Assembly (NCBI RefSeq): GCF_000425485.1
Contig: NZ_KE384385.1
Coordinates: 143,105 to 207,104, forward strand
Length of the DNA: 64,000 nt
Direction of reading: 5' to 3'
Source: Flavobacterium tegetincola DSM 22377
Lineage (GTDB): Bacteria; Bacteroidota; Bacteroidia; Flavobacteriales; Flavobacteriaceae
In this document: positions 18,405-26,988 of the stretch, piece by piece
How the letters are laid out: each line of letters begins with the position of its first letter
Numbering within the stretch: position 1 is the stretch's first letter
The notes under the pieces: generated by a model
What the model was told of the DNA's origin: nothing
Seen by the model: only the letters and a program-made list of their open reading frames with translations
Databases searched by the model: none
Translations under genes and position numbers: made by a program

Positions 18405-18432
18405 AACCGTCTTTCTTAAGGCGGTTTTTTTT
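18405..18432 (+). terminator. Terminator after the TlpA-like gene
   Basis: Stem AACCGTCTT / AAGGCGGTT (one G-T pair) with a TCTT loop and a run of eight T. Confidence 0.85.
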
Positions 18433-18512
18433 GCTTCAGAAATTCAATGTTAAGTTTTTCGCTATGTTACCAAATTGTTAAGTAAAAGTTTTTTTTATGT
18501 AAATCTTTTTTT

Positions 18513-18520
18513 TACATTTG
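18513..18520 (+). promoter_or_regulatory. -7 box ahead of the YwqK-like gene
   Basis: TACATTTG matches TAnnTTTG; the ATG is 65 bases downstream. Confidence 0.4.
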
Positions 18521-18585
18521 AGTAATCAATTCAAATTAAGCGAATTGAATATAGAGTTTATAAAACAATTAAAAAATAAAAAGCG

Positions 18586-18930
18586 ATGAAAAAGTATATG
18601 ATAATAGGAGCATTTTTAATTTCAGGATTAATCTTTGCAAACCATCCTCCGAAACATGAAGTTCTAGGTGATTTAGTAAAATCAACTTATTATTTTGAAA
18701 ATGGAGCGGTAAGTCAAGAAGGATTTTACAAAAACGGAAAAGTGCACGGCCAATGGACTTCTTACGATGAATCGGGTAAGAAGAAAGCAATGGGAGAATA
18801 CAATGAGGGTGTAAAAACAGGAAAGTGGATTTTCTGGAATAATACTGTTTTAAGCGAAGTGGATTACTCAGAAAATCGAGTAGCTTTTGTTAAAACGTGG
18901 AAAGAGGAAGCATTGGTTAATAAAAATTGA
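18586..18930 (+). CDS. Small secreted YwqK/MORN-repeat-like protein
   Basis: 114 residues with a signal peptide ending near IFAN. The body holds two to three repeats of the YwqK/MORN type: YYFENGAVSQEGFYKNGKVHGQW, then YDESGKKKAMGEYNEGVKTGKW, then FWNNTVLSEVDYSEN, each with the Gly-x-x-x-Gly-x-W pattern. Proteins of this kind are often labelled antitoxin YwqK after a Bacillus locus, but in Bacteroidetes they are abundant as stand-alone periplasmic or surface repeat proteins, and no toxin is adjacent here. Function unknown. It is a single gene between a -7 box and a perfect terminator. Confidence 0.82.
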   Translation: MKKYMIIGAFLISGLIFANHPPKHEVLGDLVKSTYYFENGAVSQEGFYKNGKVHGQWTSYDESGKKKAMGEYNEGVKTGKWIFWNNTVLSEVDYSENRVAFVKTWKEEALVNKN

Positions 18931-18952
18931 TAGGTTACTATTTTTAAAATCG

Positions 18953-18982
18953 AAAAGCGTTCTGTACAGAACGCTTTTTTTT
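18953..18982 (+). terminator. Terminator after the YwqK-like gene
   Basis: A perfect palindrome AAAAGCGTTCTG / CAGAACGCTTTT around TA, followed by more T residues. Confidence 0.9.
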
Positions 18983-18995
18983 ATGCAAACTATTC

Positions 18996-19030
18996 AAAAA
19001 AAATAACCTCAACGATAAAGTTGAGGTTAT
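18996..19030 (-). terminator. Terminator of the RND efflux operon
   Basis: ATAACCTCAAC / GTTGAGGTTAT with a 6-base loop; on the minus strand it is followed by eight T. It lies 87 bases beyond the permease stop. Confidence 0.85.
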
Positions 19031-19116
19031 ATCTATAAATCAATTTATTTCTAAATTCAGTAAATAGATCACTTACTAACGGAAAACCGAGAACTATTAA
19101 CTTCCTCGCCTGAACG

Positions 19117-22100
19117 CTAATCTACTGAACTCTGACCAATTAATTCTACTGAATTCTCACCACTTTTAGTTCCTCTATTCTTCAATCTAATCTTTATCTT
19201 TTGCAAAATAAAGAACATGACCGGAATAATAACTAAAGTCAAGAACGTTGCGAAGATCAAACCATAAATTACAGTTTTTGCCAAAGGCCCCCAGAATACT
19301 ACATTATCTCCACCCAAATAAATATTTGGATTGTAATTGATGAAAAGATTAAAGAAATCAATATTCAAGCCAATGGCAAGTGGCACCAAACCTAAAACGG
19401 TGGTAATTGCCGTCAATAAAACCGGACGCAAACGTGATCGACCCGCTTCAACCATAATGTCAAAATATTCTTGCTTGGTTAGCAATTCCTTGTCGCCCAT
19501 TCCATTTTCATGGAGCTTTCTGTCAATTAGAAGTTGTGTGTAATCAATCAACACAATGGCATTATTTACCACAATTCCGGCCAAGGAAATGATCCCCATC
19601 ATCGTCATGATGATGACAAAATCATTGTTGAAAATTACCATTCCGAAGAAAACACCTCCAAAACTCAATAACACCGATACCAAGATTATAATAGGTTTTG
19701 AAATCGAGTTAAATTGTGCCACTAAAATCAATAAAATTCCACCAATTGCAATTAGTAAAGCATTTACCAAGAAACTCATGTTTTTAGCTTGTTCTTCTTG
19801 CTCACCAGTAAAAGCGAAAGTAATATCGCCTTTCATTTTATAATCAGACAATTCTCCTTTTAATTTATCCACGATTACGTTTCCATTGTAACCACCAATT
19901 ACATTGGAATAAACGGTAATTACACGCTTCAAGTTTTTACGTTTAATGGTATTAAATGTATTGGAATCTTCCATCGAAGTAATTGCTGAAATAGGCACTT
20001 GAACCAGTTTTCCAGACGCTTGATCTCTAAACGTAATGGGCTGATTGTAAATTACCTTATTATCATTTCGCTGTTCTTCTTCCATCCGAACATTGATTTC
20101 GTAATCGTCTTTCCCTTCTTTGTAAGTAGAAATTTTTTCGCCAAAAACCGCACGCCTTAACGTTTGCCCCACTTGACTGGAAGTAATTCCCAATTGACCT
20201 GCTTTTTCCACATCAATAGAAATATCCACACCTGGTTTTGATTTATTGACGTCAATTTTTAATTCCTCAATTCCAGCCACATTTCTTTTGTTCAAAAAGT
20301 CCTTCAATCGATTGGCTTCAAGCAACATTTCTCTATAATCTTCTCCTGTAATTTCAATGTTTACCGGATAACCTGCTGGAGGTCCGTTTGCTTCTTTTTC
20401 CACTATAATTGAAACACCGGGATAGCCTTGAACTGACTTACGAATCTCTTCCATCACGTCCAAACTGTTGATGCCTTGACGGTATTTATATTCCCGCATG
20501 GTCAACGTAACTTTTCCACGGTGCGGCATATCATTTTCAGAACCGCCGTCCGTTTGTGGATTTCCAGCACCCTGACCTACTTGTGCAATGGCGGTTTCTA
20601 CCATAAAGTTTTTGCCATCCTTCTCATATTTATTGGCAATGGCATATACTTTCTTTTCAATTTCTTTGGTAAAAGTATTGGTCTTTGCAATATCCGTTCC
20701 TTCTGGAAATTCAATGTAAACCATGATTTGGTTCGGCTGATTTTCTGGAAAAAACAACACGTTAGGTTTAGCAATTCCAACTGCTACGAAAGACAGGATC
20801 AAGATGGCAAAAGTTCCTAAAAAGAAAAATCGAGGTCTTTTTCCAGTCAATGCGAACTGCAAAAACTGTTGGTATCTGCGTTCCAAACCTACTAAACTCG
20901 TAGACTGAAATTTATCCATTCTTTTCAGTAGGAAATATTTATAAACCCACATCATGATGGCAAAAAACAACATCAAGTTTCCAATTCCTCTTCCGAATCC
21001 AGAATCTGTTGCTAATCCAAACACTAAAATTGCGGCTCCAATTCCACCAATAACACTGCTGATGAAAATTAATTTTTTACGCGGCATTTCTTTTTCTTGC
21101 AATTGCATGAAATCGGCAGTCAAGGTCGCGTTGATAATTAAAGCCACAAAAAGAGACGAAAACAAAACCACAGAAAGCGTCATTGGAAAGTAAATCATGA
21201 ATTTACCCATCGTTCCCGGCCACAATCCCAACGGAAAAAATGCGGCTAAAGTTGTTGCTGTCGAAGCAATAATTGGCCAAGCAATCTCGCCAATACCTTC
21301 AATAGCAGCTTGCTTTCTGGACATTCCTTGACTCATTAGCGAGTAGACATTTTCCACCACTACAATTCCGTTATCCACCAACATTCCGAGTCCCATAACC
21401 AAGGCAAAAAGCACCATAGTATTTAAGGTAATTCCAAACGAGGCGAGAATCATGTACGACATAAACATCGAAAGTGGTATCGCAAACCCTACAAATAACG
21501 CATTTCTCAATCCCAAGAAAAACATTAAAACGATGATTACAAGCAAAACTCCAAAGATGATATTGTTTACCAAATCGTCTACTTGTGCAATCGTTCGTTC
21601 CGATTGATCGTTGGCATACGTGATTTTTAATCCTTCCGGAAAATAGTTTTCTTGTGCTTTTTCAATGATGGCTTTCACTCCATCCACGGCTTCCACCATG
21701 TTTTTTCCACTTCGTTTCTTGATGTCAACCATTACCACATTATCGCCGAAATCTCGTGCAAAAGTGGTACGTTCTTTTTCTTTGAACACAATAGTAGCAA
21801 TGTCTTTCAAATACACATTTCCGTCTTGCTTTTTAACTACAATATTCGCCAGTTGATTCGGATCATTAATTTCACCAATCACTCTGATATTTTTCTTGAT
21901 GCCGTTATTGGAAACACTTCCACCAGAAATGGTCTTGTTTTCATATTTCACCGCATTGATGATGTCGTCAAAACTGACTTTTGCAGCACTCATTTTATAA
22001 ATGTCTACAGCAATTTCCACCTCTTTATCATCCACTCCACGAATTGCCGCTTCTTTAATTTGTGGCAAACGTTCTACGCGTTCTTCAATGTATTCTGAAT

Positions 22101-22608
22101 ATTCTTTCAATTTCTGCGAAGGATAATCTCCTCGCAGATTGATATTCAAAATTGGCACTTCTTCGGCAATATTCAAGTCAAAAACATTTGGCTCAACTTT
22201 ACCACCACCATCAATTGTGGGCCATTGTGTATCTGATTTTACTTTGTCCACCTTATCCTTGACCTTCTGTTTGGCATCTTCTACCGAAATATCTTCGTCA
22301 AATTCTACTAAAATCATGGAATAATCTTCCAATGTATTCGACGTAATTTTGGTAACGCCCGAAATATTATTGAATTCTTCTTCCAAAGGTTTTGTAATCA
22401 ATTTTTCCACATCTTCGGCAGAATTCCCTGGATTTATTGAACTGATGTAAATTTTGGTTTCCACAATTTCAGGAAAACTTTCCCGAGGCATTGCATAGTA
22501 GGACAATAAACCACCAATAAGTAAAATGGCGGTAATGACATAAACCGTCATCTTATTATTAATTGCCCAAGTTGAAACGGCAAATTCCTTGTTTATTTTA
22601 TTACTCAT
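19117..22608 (-). CDS. RND efflux permease (AcrB/HAE1-like inner membrane pump)
   Basis: 1163 residues, somewhat longer than AcrB because of an extra hydrophobic insert after the first half (about residues 515-575). Twelve membrane helices and two large periplasmic loops are visible. The first helix precedes MPRESFPEI, the Bacteroidetes form of the pump start; TM4 contains GLGMLVDNGIVVVEN with the proton-relay Asp, and TM10-12 contain GIISLAGIVVNNAIVLID. It pumps small toxic compounds out using the proton gradient together with the adaptor and TolC-like protein encoded just upstream in the same operon. The substrate range cannot be read; the divergence from AcrB suggests a metal-free, drug or detergent type. 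Confidence 0.93.
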   Translation of the reverse strand: MSNKINKEFAVSTWAINNKMTVYVITAILLIGGLLSYYAMPRESFPEIVETKIYISSINPGNSAEDVEKLITKPLEEEFNNISGVTKITSNTLEDYSMILVEFDEDISVEDAKQKVKDKVDKVKSDTQWPTIDGGGKVEPNVFDLNIAEEVPILNINLRGDYPSQKLKEYSEYIEERVERLPQIKEAAIRGVDDKEVEIAVDIYKMSAAKVSFDDIINAVKYENKTISGGSVSNNGIKKNIRVIGEINDPNQLANIVVKKQDGNVYLKDIATIVFKEKERTTFARDFGDNVVMVDIKKRSGKNMVEAVDGVKAIIEKAQENYFPEGLKITYANDQSERTIAQVDDLVNNIIFGVLLVIIVLMFFLGLRNALFVGFAIPLSMFMSYMILASFGITLNTMVLFALVMGLGMLVDNGIVVVENVYSLMSQGMSRKQAAIEGIGEIAWPIIASTATTLAAFFPLGLWPGTMGKFMIYFPMTLSVVLFSSLFVALIINATLTADFMQLQEKEMPRKKLIFISSVIGGIGAAILVFGLATDSGFGRGIGNLMLFFAIMMWVYKYFLLKRMDKFQSTSLVGLERRYQQFLQFALTGKRPRFFFLGTFAILILSFVAVGIAKPNVLFFPENQPNQIMVYIEFPEGTDIAKTNTFTKEIEKKVYAIANKYEKDGKNFMVETAIAQVGQGAGNPQTDGGSENDMPHRGKVTLTMREYKYRQGINSLDVMEEIRKSVQGYPGVSIIVEKEANGPPAGYPVNIEITGEDYREMLLEANRLKDFLNKRNVAGIEELKIDVNKSKPGVDISIDVEKAGQLGITSSQVGQTLRRAVFGEKISTYKEGKDDYEINVRMEEEQRNDNKVIYNQPITFRDQASGKLVQVPISAITSMEDSNTFNTIKRKNLKRVITVYSNVIGGYNGNVIVDKLKGELSDYKMKGDITFAFTGEQEEQAKNMSFLVNALLIAIGGILLILVAQFNSISKPIIILVSVLLSFGGVFFGMVIFNNDFVIIMTMMGIISLAGIVVNNAIVLIDYTQLLIDRKLHENGMGDKELLTKQEYFDIMVEAGRSRLRPVLLTAITTVLGLVPLAIGLNIDFFNLFINYNPNIYLGGDNVVFWGPLAKTVIYGLIFATFLTLVIIPVMFFILQKIKIRLKNRGTKSGENSVELIGQSSVD

Positions 22609-22632
22609 GAGTTAGATGTATTATGAGGTCAA

Positions 22633-23787
22633 TTATTTAATGATTTCCACGGCGGCACCGTCTGAAAGTGCTTTTCCACCATCGGTTACAATGATTTCAC
22701 CCGGTTTTAAACCTGATTTTACTTCTACCAATGCACCAGACGCATATCCCACTTCAATGATTCGTTGTGCTACTTTTGGTTCTTTTTCATTGGTTATTAC
22801 GTAAACAATTTTCTCGTTCAACGCATTTTCTGATATGATATTTTCAGGAATCAAAAGTGCATTTTTACTCGTATAATCTTCAATTTTCAAAACAGCCACT
22901 TGATTCGGACGCAATAAATTATCGGGATTTGGAACCGCAATCTCAATTCCAAACGTTCTGTTGTTTGGATTGATAAAAGTTCCCACTTGACGTACTTTTC
23001 CTTTATATGTTTTGCCAATAGCGTTTAAATATACCTCAACAGTAGCACCTAATTTCAGTTGACTCAAGTAGTTTTCAGGCACATTTGCTGTTACATACAT
23101 ATTTCCAAGATTTACAATTCTAAATAATTCTTGACCTGGAGCTACAACTTGACCACGTTCGGCAAGCACCTCATCAATGGTTCCTGAAAATGGCGCTCGA
23201 ACAACTGTTTTTGACAATTGTGCCTGCATCTGTTTCACCATTTTCTGCTGACTTTGATAAGCAGTTTGCGTTTGCAAATATTGAATTTCCGAACCAATTT
23301 TCTGATTCCAGAGATTTTTCTGACGGTCAAACGTAGTTTTGTCCAATGCCAATTTATTTTCGGCTTGAGCCAATTGAGCACTCATTCCGCCGTCGTCAAT
23401 TCGTGCTAAAACTTGTCCTTTAGACACTTTCTGACCCGATTTTACATTTAAAGCGGTTAGAATTCCAGAATATTCTGGGTAAATGAGGATGTTTTCTTTA
23501 GTATCCACATTTCCTTGCAATTCAATATAATGTGTAAATGCAGAATCTATAACCGTCATCGTTTTTACCAAAGGATATCTTTTAGTATCGTCTAGTTTGA
23601 TAATTGCGGCATCCAAAAGTGCCATTTGAGCAGCTAACTTTTCATAATCCTGATGGATTTGATCGCGCTTTTCGTTGATTTGCTTTAAATCATTAGTTGC
23701 AATTACTGTTTCAACATCTTTAGTGGATTGGTCGCCACAACTGTATAAAGCAAAAGCGAGTACGGAAAGGGAAATTATTTTTTTCAT
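22633..23787 (-). CDS. RND efflux periplasmic adaptor lipoprotein
   Basis: 384 residues from the ATG at 23787; the longer frame start at 23814 would touch the TolC-like stop codon. A lipoprotein signal ends in LYSC (Cys18). Then a coiled-coil start, a lipoyl-like half (YSGILTALNVKSGQKVSKGQVLARID), a helical hairpin with many Gln (LAQAENKLALDKTTFDRQK), the second lipoyl half (VVRAPFSGTIDEVLAERGQVV) and beta-barrel and membrane-proximal domains. This is the membrane fusion protein that joins the permease to the outer membrane channel. It lies 24 bases upstream of the permease gene. Confidence 0.93.
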   Translation of the reverse strand: MKKIISLSVLAFALYSCGDQSTKDVETVIATNDLKQINEKRDQIHQDYEKLAAQMALLDAAIIKLDDTKRYPLVKTMTVIDSAFTHYIELQGNVDTKENILIYPEYSGILTALNVKSGQKVSKGQVLARIDDGGMSAQLAQAENKLALDKTTFDRQKNLWNQKIGSEIQYLQTQTAYQSQQKMVKQMQAQLSKTVVRAPFSGTIDEVLAERGQVVAPGQELFRIVNLGNMYVTANVPENYLSQLKLGATVEVYLNAIGKTYKGKVRQVGTFINPNNRTFGIEIAVPNPDNLLRPNQVAVLKIEDYTSKNALLIPENIISENALNEKIVYVITNEKEPKVAQRIIEVGYASGALVEVKSGLKPGEIIVTDGGKALSDGAAVEIIK

Positions 23788-23813
23788 TGTATTCTGTTTT
23801 TCAAATGAGAGCA

Positions 23814-25163
23814 TTAATTAGGAATTGTAAGGAGTTTGTCAAGCGTTGCTTTTGTATTTATGACATCAACCATCGATTGCAAATAATTTTGTTGGGCTTT
23901 GTACAGTTGCTGTTGTGCGTCTGTAAAGTCAAAACTGCTTGAAATACCTTCAGTAAATTTGACATTTTGTTTGCGTTCAATTCGTTCGGCTAAACGCAAA
24001 TTTTCTTTGGCACTTGTATATTGTTCCACACGAAATTCGTAATCACTTTTTGCTGTTTGAAATTGCAAAAGCAGTTGTTGTTCGGCTTCGGTTTGCTGCG
24101 TTTTAGCTTTATCAAACTCAATTTCGGCTTGTTGAGTTTTCGCTTGACGGCCAAAACTACTGAAGATTGGAATGTTTAATGAAAGTCCTAAATTTGAATA
24201 ATTGAACCATTTTTGGTCGCTGCTTGTAAATTTAAAATCATCACCAAAAGCATTGTAGCCAAAATTCATGTTGGCAGAAAGACTTGGCAGCGCTTTACTT
24301 TTTTCTAATTTTAATTCCAATCTACGTTGGTCCACAAGACTTTGACTGATTTCATAATCAATACTTTTCTTTACATCAAATGAAGGTGTTGCCATTGCAA
24401 AATCAAGATTGGCTTGATTGAGTTGGTCCAATTTGTCGGTTAAAATCAATTCAGAATCTACTGGAATTCCCAAATTCAATTTAAGCATATTGATGGAAAT
24501 TTGTTTCAATCGCAACGTATAATTCAAATTACTCACCACTGATGAAAGCGTAATTTTAAGCTGTTCGACATTTTCCTCTTCGATCAAACCGTTCTTAAAA
24601 GTTTCATTGGTGTCAAATAAAATTTTATCCAAGACCTCCTTGTTTTTGTTTAAAATCAAAATATTTTCTTCAGCAAGAAGCACGTTGGTGTAGGAGTTGA
24701 TAACCATTTCCCGCACCTCAATGTTGGTTTTCTGTTTGTAATTTTCAAAATATTTTAAATACGTGCGTGACGCTTGAAGTGCTACAATGTAAGAACCGTC
24801 AAAAAGCAATTGACTCAATTGAGAACGCGCCGTCATTGTGTGTTTAGTTCCAAAAGCAAGTTCAGCAAATTCTCCAGGTTGTCCGCCAAAAAATTCCGCT
24901 GGAACCAAGGATTTCTGCAATGCAAAATTATTGGTATAATCCACACCTGCCGTAATTTGGGGCAAACCCGTTGCAATAGTCTCGCGTCTTTTCTGTTTAG
25001 CAGCGTCAATATCACGACCGGCATTTATGGCCGAGTAATTATTTTCCACAGCAAAAGTCACAGCTTCTTCCACTGAAAAACGATACGTTTTTGGCGCATT
25101 ATTTTGTGCAAACAAACCGTTTGAAAGCACTAGAAAAGCGATTAAAAGAAAATTTTTGTTCAT
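23814..25163 (-). CDS. TolC-family outer membrane efflux channel
   Basis: 449 residues with a signal peptide ending near LFAQ. Two internally similar halves carry the long helices and short barrel strands of TolC: VEEAVTFAVENNYSAINAGRDIDAAKQKRRE at the start in pieces, LGLSLNIPIFSSFGRQAKTQQAEIEFDKA in the second half, and the final helix LYKAQQNYLQSMVDVINTKATLDKLL. It forms the outer membrane exit duct of the tripartite pump. It lies 3 bases after the TetR gene stop and 26 bases before the adaptor start. Confidence 0.93.
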   Translation of the reverse strand: MNKNFLLIAFLVLSNGLFAQNNAPKTYRFSVEEAVTFAVENNYSAINAGRDIDAAKQKRRETIATGLPQITAGVDYTNNFALQKSLVPAEFFGGQPGEFAELAFGTKHTMTARSQLSQLLFDGSYIVALQASRTYLKYFENYKQKTNIEVREMVINSYTNVLLAEENILILNKNKEVLDKILFDTNETFKNGLIEEENVEQLKITLSSVVSNLNYTLRLKQISINMLKLNLGIPVDSELILTDKLDQLNQANLDFAMATPSFDVKKSIDYEISQSLVDQRRLELKLEKSKALPSLSANMNFGYNAFGDDFKFTSSDQKWFNYSNLGLSLNIPIFSSFGRQAKTQQAEIEFDKAKTQQTEAEQQLLLQFQTAKSDYEFRVEQYTSAKENLRLAERIERKQNVKFTEGISSSFDFTDAQQQLYKAQQNYLQSMVDVINTKATLDKLLTIPN

Positions 25164-25166
25164 TAT

Positions 25167-25766
25167 TTAATTATGTATTTGTGCTAATTGTAGTTCTAAT
25201 TCTATAATTCCTTTTGGCGTAGCCAAGGCCCGAATATGGTATTCCAAAGCTTTTAATTCTAAAGCCGCTGCATCTCTTACGTTCACCGTGTTTTCATTGA
25301 TTTGGAAAATGAGCAAATAATAGAAATTCGCGTAAGTATCAGGATCAATATCACTCCTAAAATAACCTTGATCAATACCTTTTTGAATGTTATTGACAAA
25401 CCAAACCTTACATTCATTCACTTGCCTGTCGTGGGCTTTCCTATAAATGTCAGGGTAATGCTTCTTTAATTGATGAATTGGCGAAGTTTCTGACGATTTA
25501 AACATATCCTCAAAATACGCCGTAACTTCAAAATTTCCTGCAATTGCATTTACGTTCTCCGTCAGGATTTTAGAGATATTATAATGTATTTCATTCTGAA
25601 CCTCTTCGATTGTTTCCTCAACAAGAATTTCCTTGTTGTCAAAAAACTTATACAAGGTTTTCTTGCTGCACGACATCTCTGCAGCAATATCATCCATGGT
25701 AATGCTTTTGAAACCCAATCTTAGAAAGAGTTCCCTGGATTTGTTGATTATTTTACTTTTCATCAT
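25167..25766 (-). CDS. TetR/AcrR-family regulator of the RND efflux operon
   Basis: 200 residues from the ATG at 25766. Longer starts at 25778 and 25820 lie within about 6 bases of, or upstream of, the predicted transcription start, so the ATG pair at 25766/25763, with GAAGAAGG just ahead, is preferred. The helix-turn-helix reads FKSITMDDIAAEMSCSKKTLYKFFDNKEIL, the classic TetR form; the rest is a helical ligand and dimer domain. It is the first gene of the operon and most likely represses it until a pump substrate binds. Confidence 0.88.
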   Translation of the reverse strand: MMKSKIINKSRELFLRLGFKSITMDDIAAEMSCSKKTLYKFFDNKEILVEETIEEVQNEIHYNISKILTENVNAIAGNFEVTAYFEDMFKSSETSPIHQLKKHYPDIYRKAHDRQVNECKVWFVNNIQKGIDQGYFRSDIDPDTYANFYYLLIFQINENTVNVRDAAALELKALEYHIRALATPKGIIELELQLAQIHN

Positions 25767-25790
25767 TGCCTTCTTCATTATTTTCGAGTG

Positions 25791-25821
25791 CAAATGTAAG
25801 TCGGAAACTTTAAACACCAAA
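25791..25821 (-). promoter_or_regulatory. Complete Bacteroidetes promoter of the TetR-RND operon
   Basis: On the minus strand TTTG (25818-25821), 19 bases, then TACATTTG (25791-25798): both boxes at the consensus spacing. Transcription should begin near 25785, which rules out the longer TetR starts. Confidence 0.65.
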
Positions 25822-25922
25822 ATAGTTTCCTTGGTTTTTATTGTATATTTAACAGTCGTTTTAAGGATTGCGATTTTTAATGAGGATGGAAAAGATTATT
25901 TTAGCCAAAAAATTAGACCATC

Positions 25923-26897
25923 ATGCGTTCCATCAAGCAGTATCAAGAATTTATAGAAGACTATTTGTCCGCCCAGAAAATTGTGCGTGAACCAAAAAAC
26001 CTCTACGAACCAATCAGTTATATTTTACTTTTAGGCGGAAAAAGAATTCGTCCTACTTTAACCTTGATGACGGCAGAAATTTTTGGAACTGATTATAAAG
26101 AGGCATTGCCGGCAGCTTTGGCCATTGAAGTCTTTCATAATTTCTCGTTGATTCACGATGACATCATGGACGACGCGCCTTTACGAAGAGGAAATGAAAC
26201 GGTGCATGAAAAGTGGGATTTGAATACCGGAATACTTTCAGGCGATGCAATGCTGATTTTGGCGTACCAATATTTTGAACAATACGAACCTGCCGTTTTT
26301 AGAGACTTGGCAAAATTGTTTAGCAAAACCGCAATTCAAGTTTGCGAAGGCCAACAATGGGACGTGGATTTTGAAGATCGAGAGGAAGTTTCTATTCCGG
26401 AATATTTAAAAATGATTGAGTATAAAACGGCCGTACTTGTTGCTGCAGCGATGAAAATGGGTGCTATAATAGCGTCAACTACAACTGAAAACTGCGAATT
26501 AATTTATGATTTTGGATTGAATTTAGGTTTGGCTTTTCAATTGCAAGATGATTATTTAGACGCTTTTGGAGATCCAGCCACCTTTGGAAAGCAAGTGGGC
26601 GGTGATATTATTGAAAATAAAAAAACCTATTTATACTTAAAAGCGCAAGAGTTTTCTACTGCAGAACAACGCGAAGAACTGATGCATTTATTTTCAATAC
26701 ATCCTGTAGACACTACTGATAAAGTAGAATCTGTAAAAAAAGTTTTTGAAAAAACGGGCGCTGCAGCCGCTACGCAAAAAGCCATCACTGATTTTACAAT
26801 GATTGCTTTTGAAACTTTAGAAAAGTTGGAAATTTCTGCAGATAAAAAAGCGATTCTACGATTGTTTGGAGAGAAATTAATGAGTCGGAATGTGTAA
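25923..26897 (+). CDS. Polyprenyl (isoprenoid) diphosphate synthase
   Basis: 324 residues. Both Asp-rich motifs of trans-prenyl synthases are present: first LIHDDIMDDAPLRRG and second FQLQDDYLDAFGD, along with GGKRIRP near the N-terminus and the KQVGGDIIENKKTYL loop. It extends allylic diphosphates with isopentenyl diphosphate to make the side chain of menaquinone or undecaprenyl-type precursors; product length cannot be set with confidence, though the residues before the first motif (FHNFSL) are small to medium, as in long-chain makers. It is divergent from the TetR gene with 156 bases between starts. A strong terminator follows. Confidence 0.92.
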   Translation: MRSIKQYQEFIEDYLSAQKIVREPKNLYEPISYILLLGGKRIRPTLTLMTAEIFGTDYKEALPAALAIEVFHNFSLIHDDIMDDAPLRRGNETVHEKWDLNTGILSGDAMLILAYQYFEQYEPAVFRDLAKLFSKTAIQVCEGQQWDVDFEDREEVSIPEYLKMIEYKTAVLVAAAMKMGAIIASTTTENCELIYDFGLNLGLAFQLQDDYLDAFGDPATFGKQVGGDIIENKKTYLYLKAQEFSTAEQREELMHLFSIHPVDTTDKVESVKKVFEKTGAAAATQKAITDFTMIAFETLEKLEISADKKAILRLFGEKLMSRNV

Positions 26898-26938
26898 TGT
26901 TTCAGTATTAAACACTTTAATTTCATTATAATACTTGT

Positions 26939-26980
26939 AAAAATGCAAATTCGTCAAAATTGCGAATTTGCATTTTTTTT
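26939..26980. terminator. Bidirectional terminator between prenyl synthase and trehalase
   Basis: Stem AAATGCAAATTCG / CGAATTTGCATTT with a 9-base loop and T run; it serves both convergent units. Confidence 0.9.
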
Positions 26981-26988
26981 GCATCCGA

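Noticed and set aside
20476..22098. Several open frames of 100-148 codons opposite the RND permease
   Set aside because: Phe-, Ile- and His-rich antisense translations of the permease with no start context.
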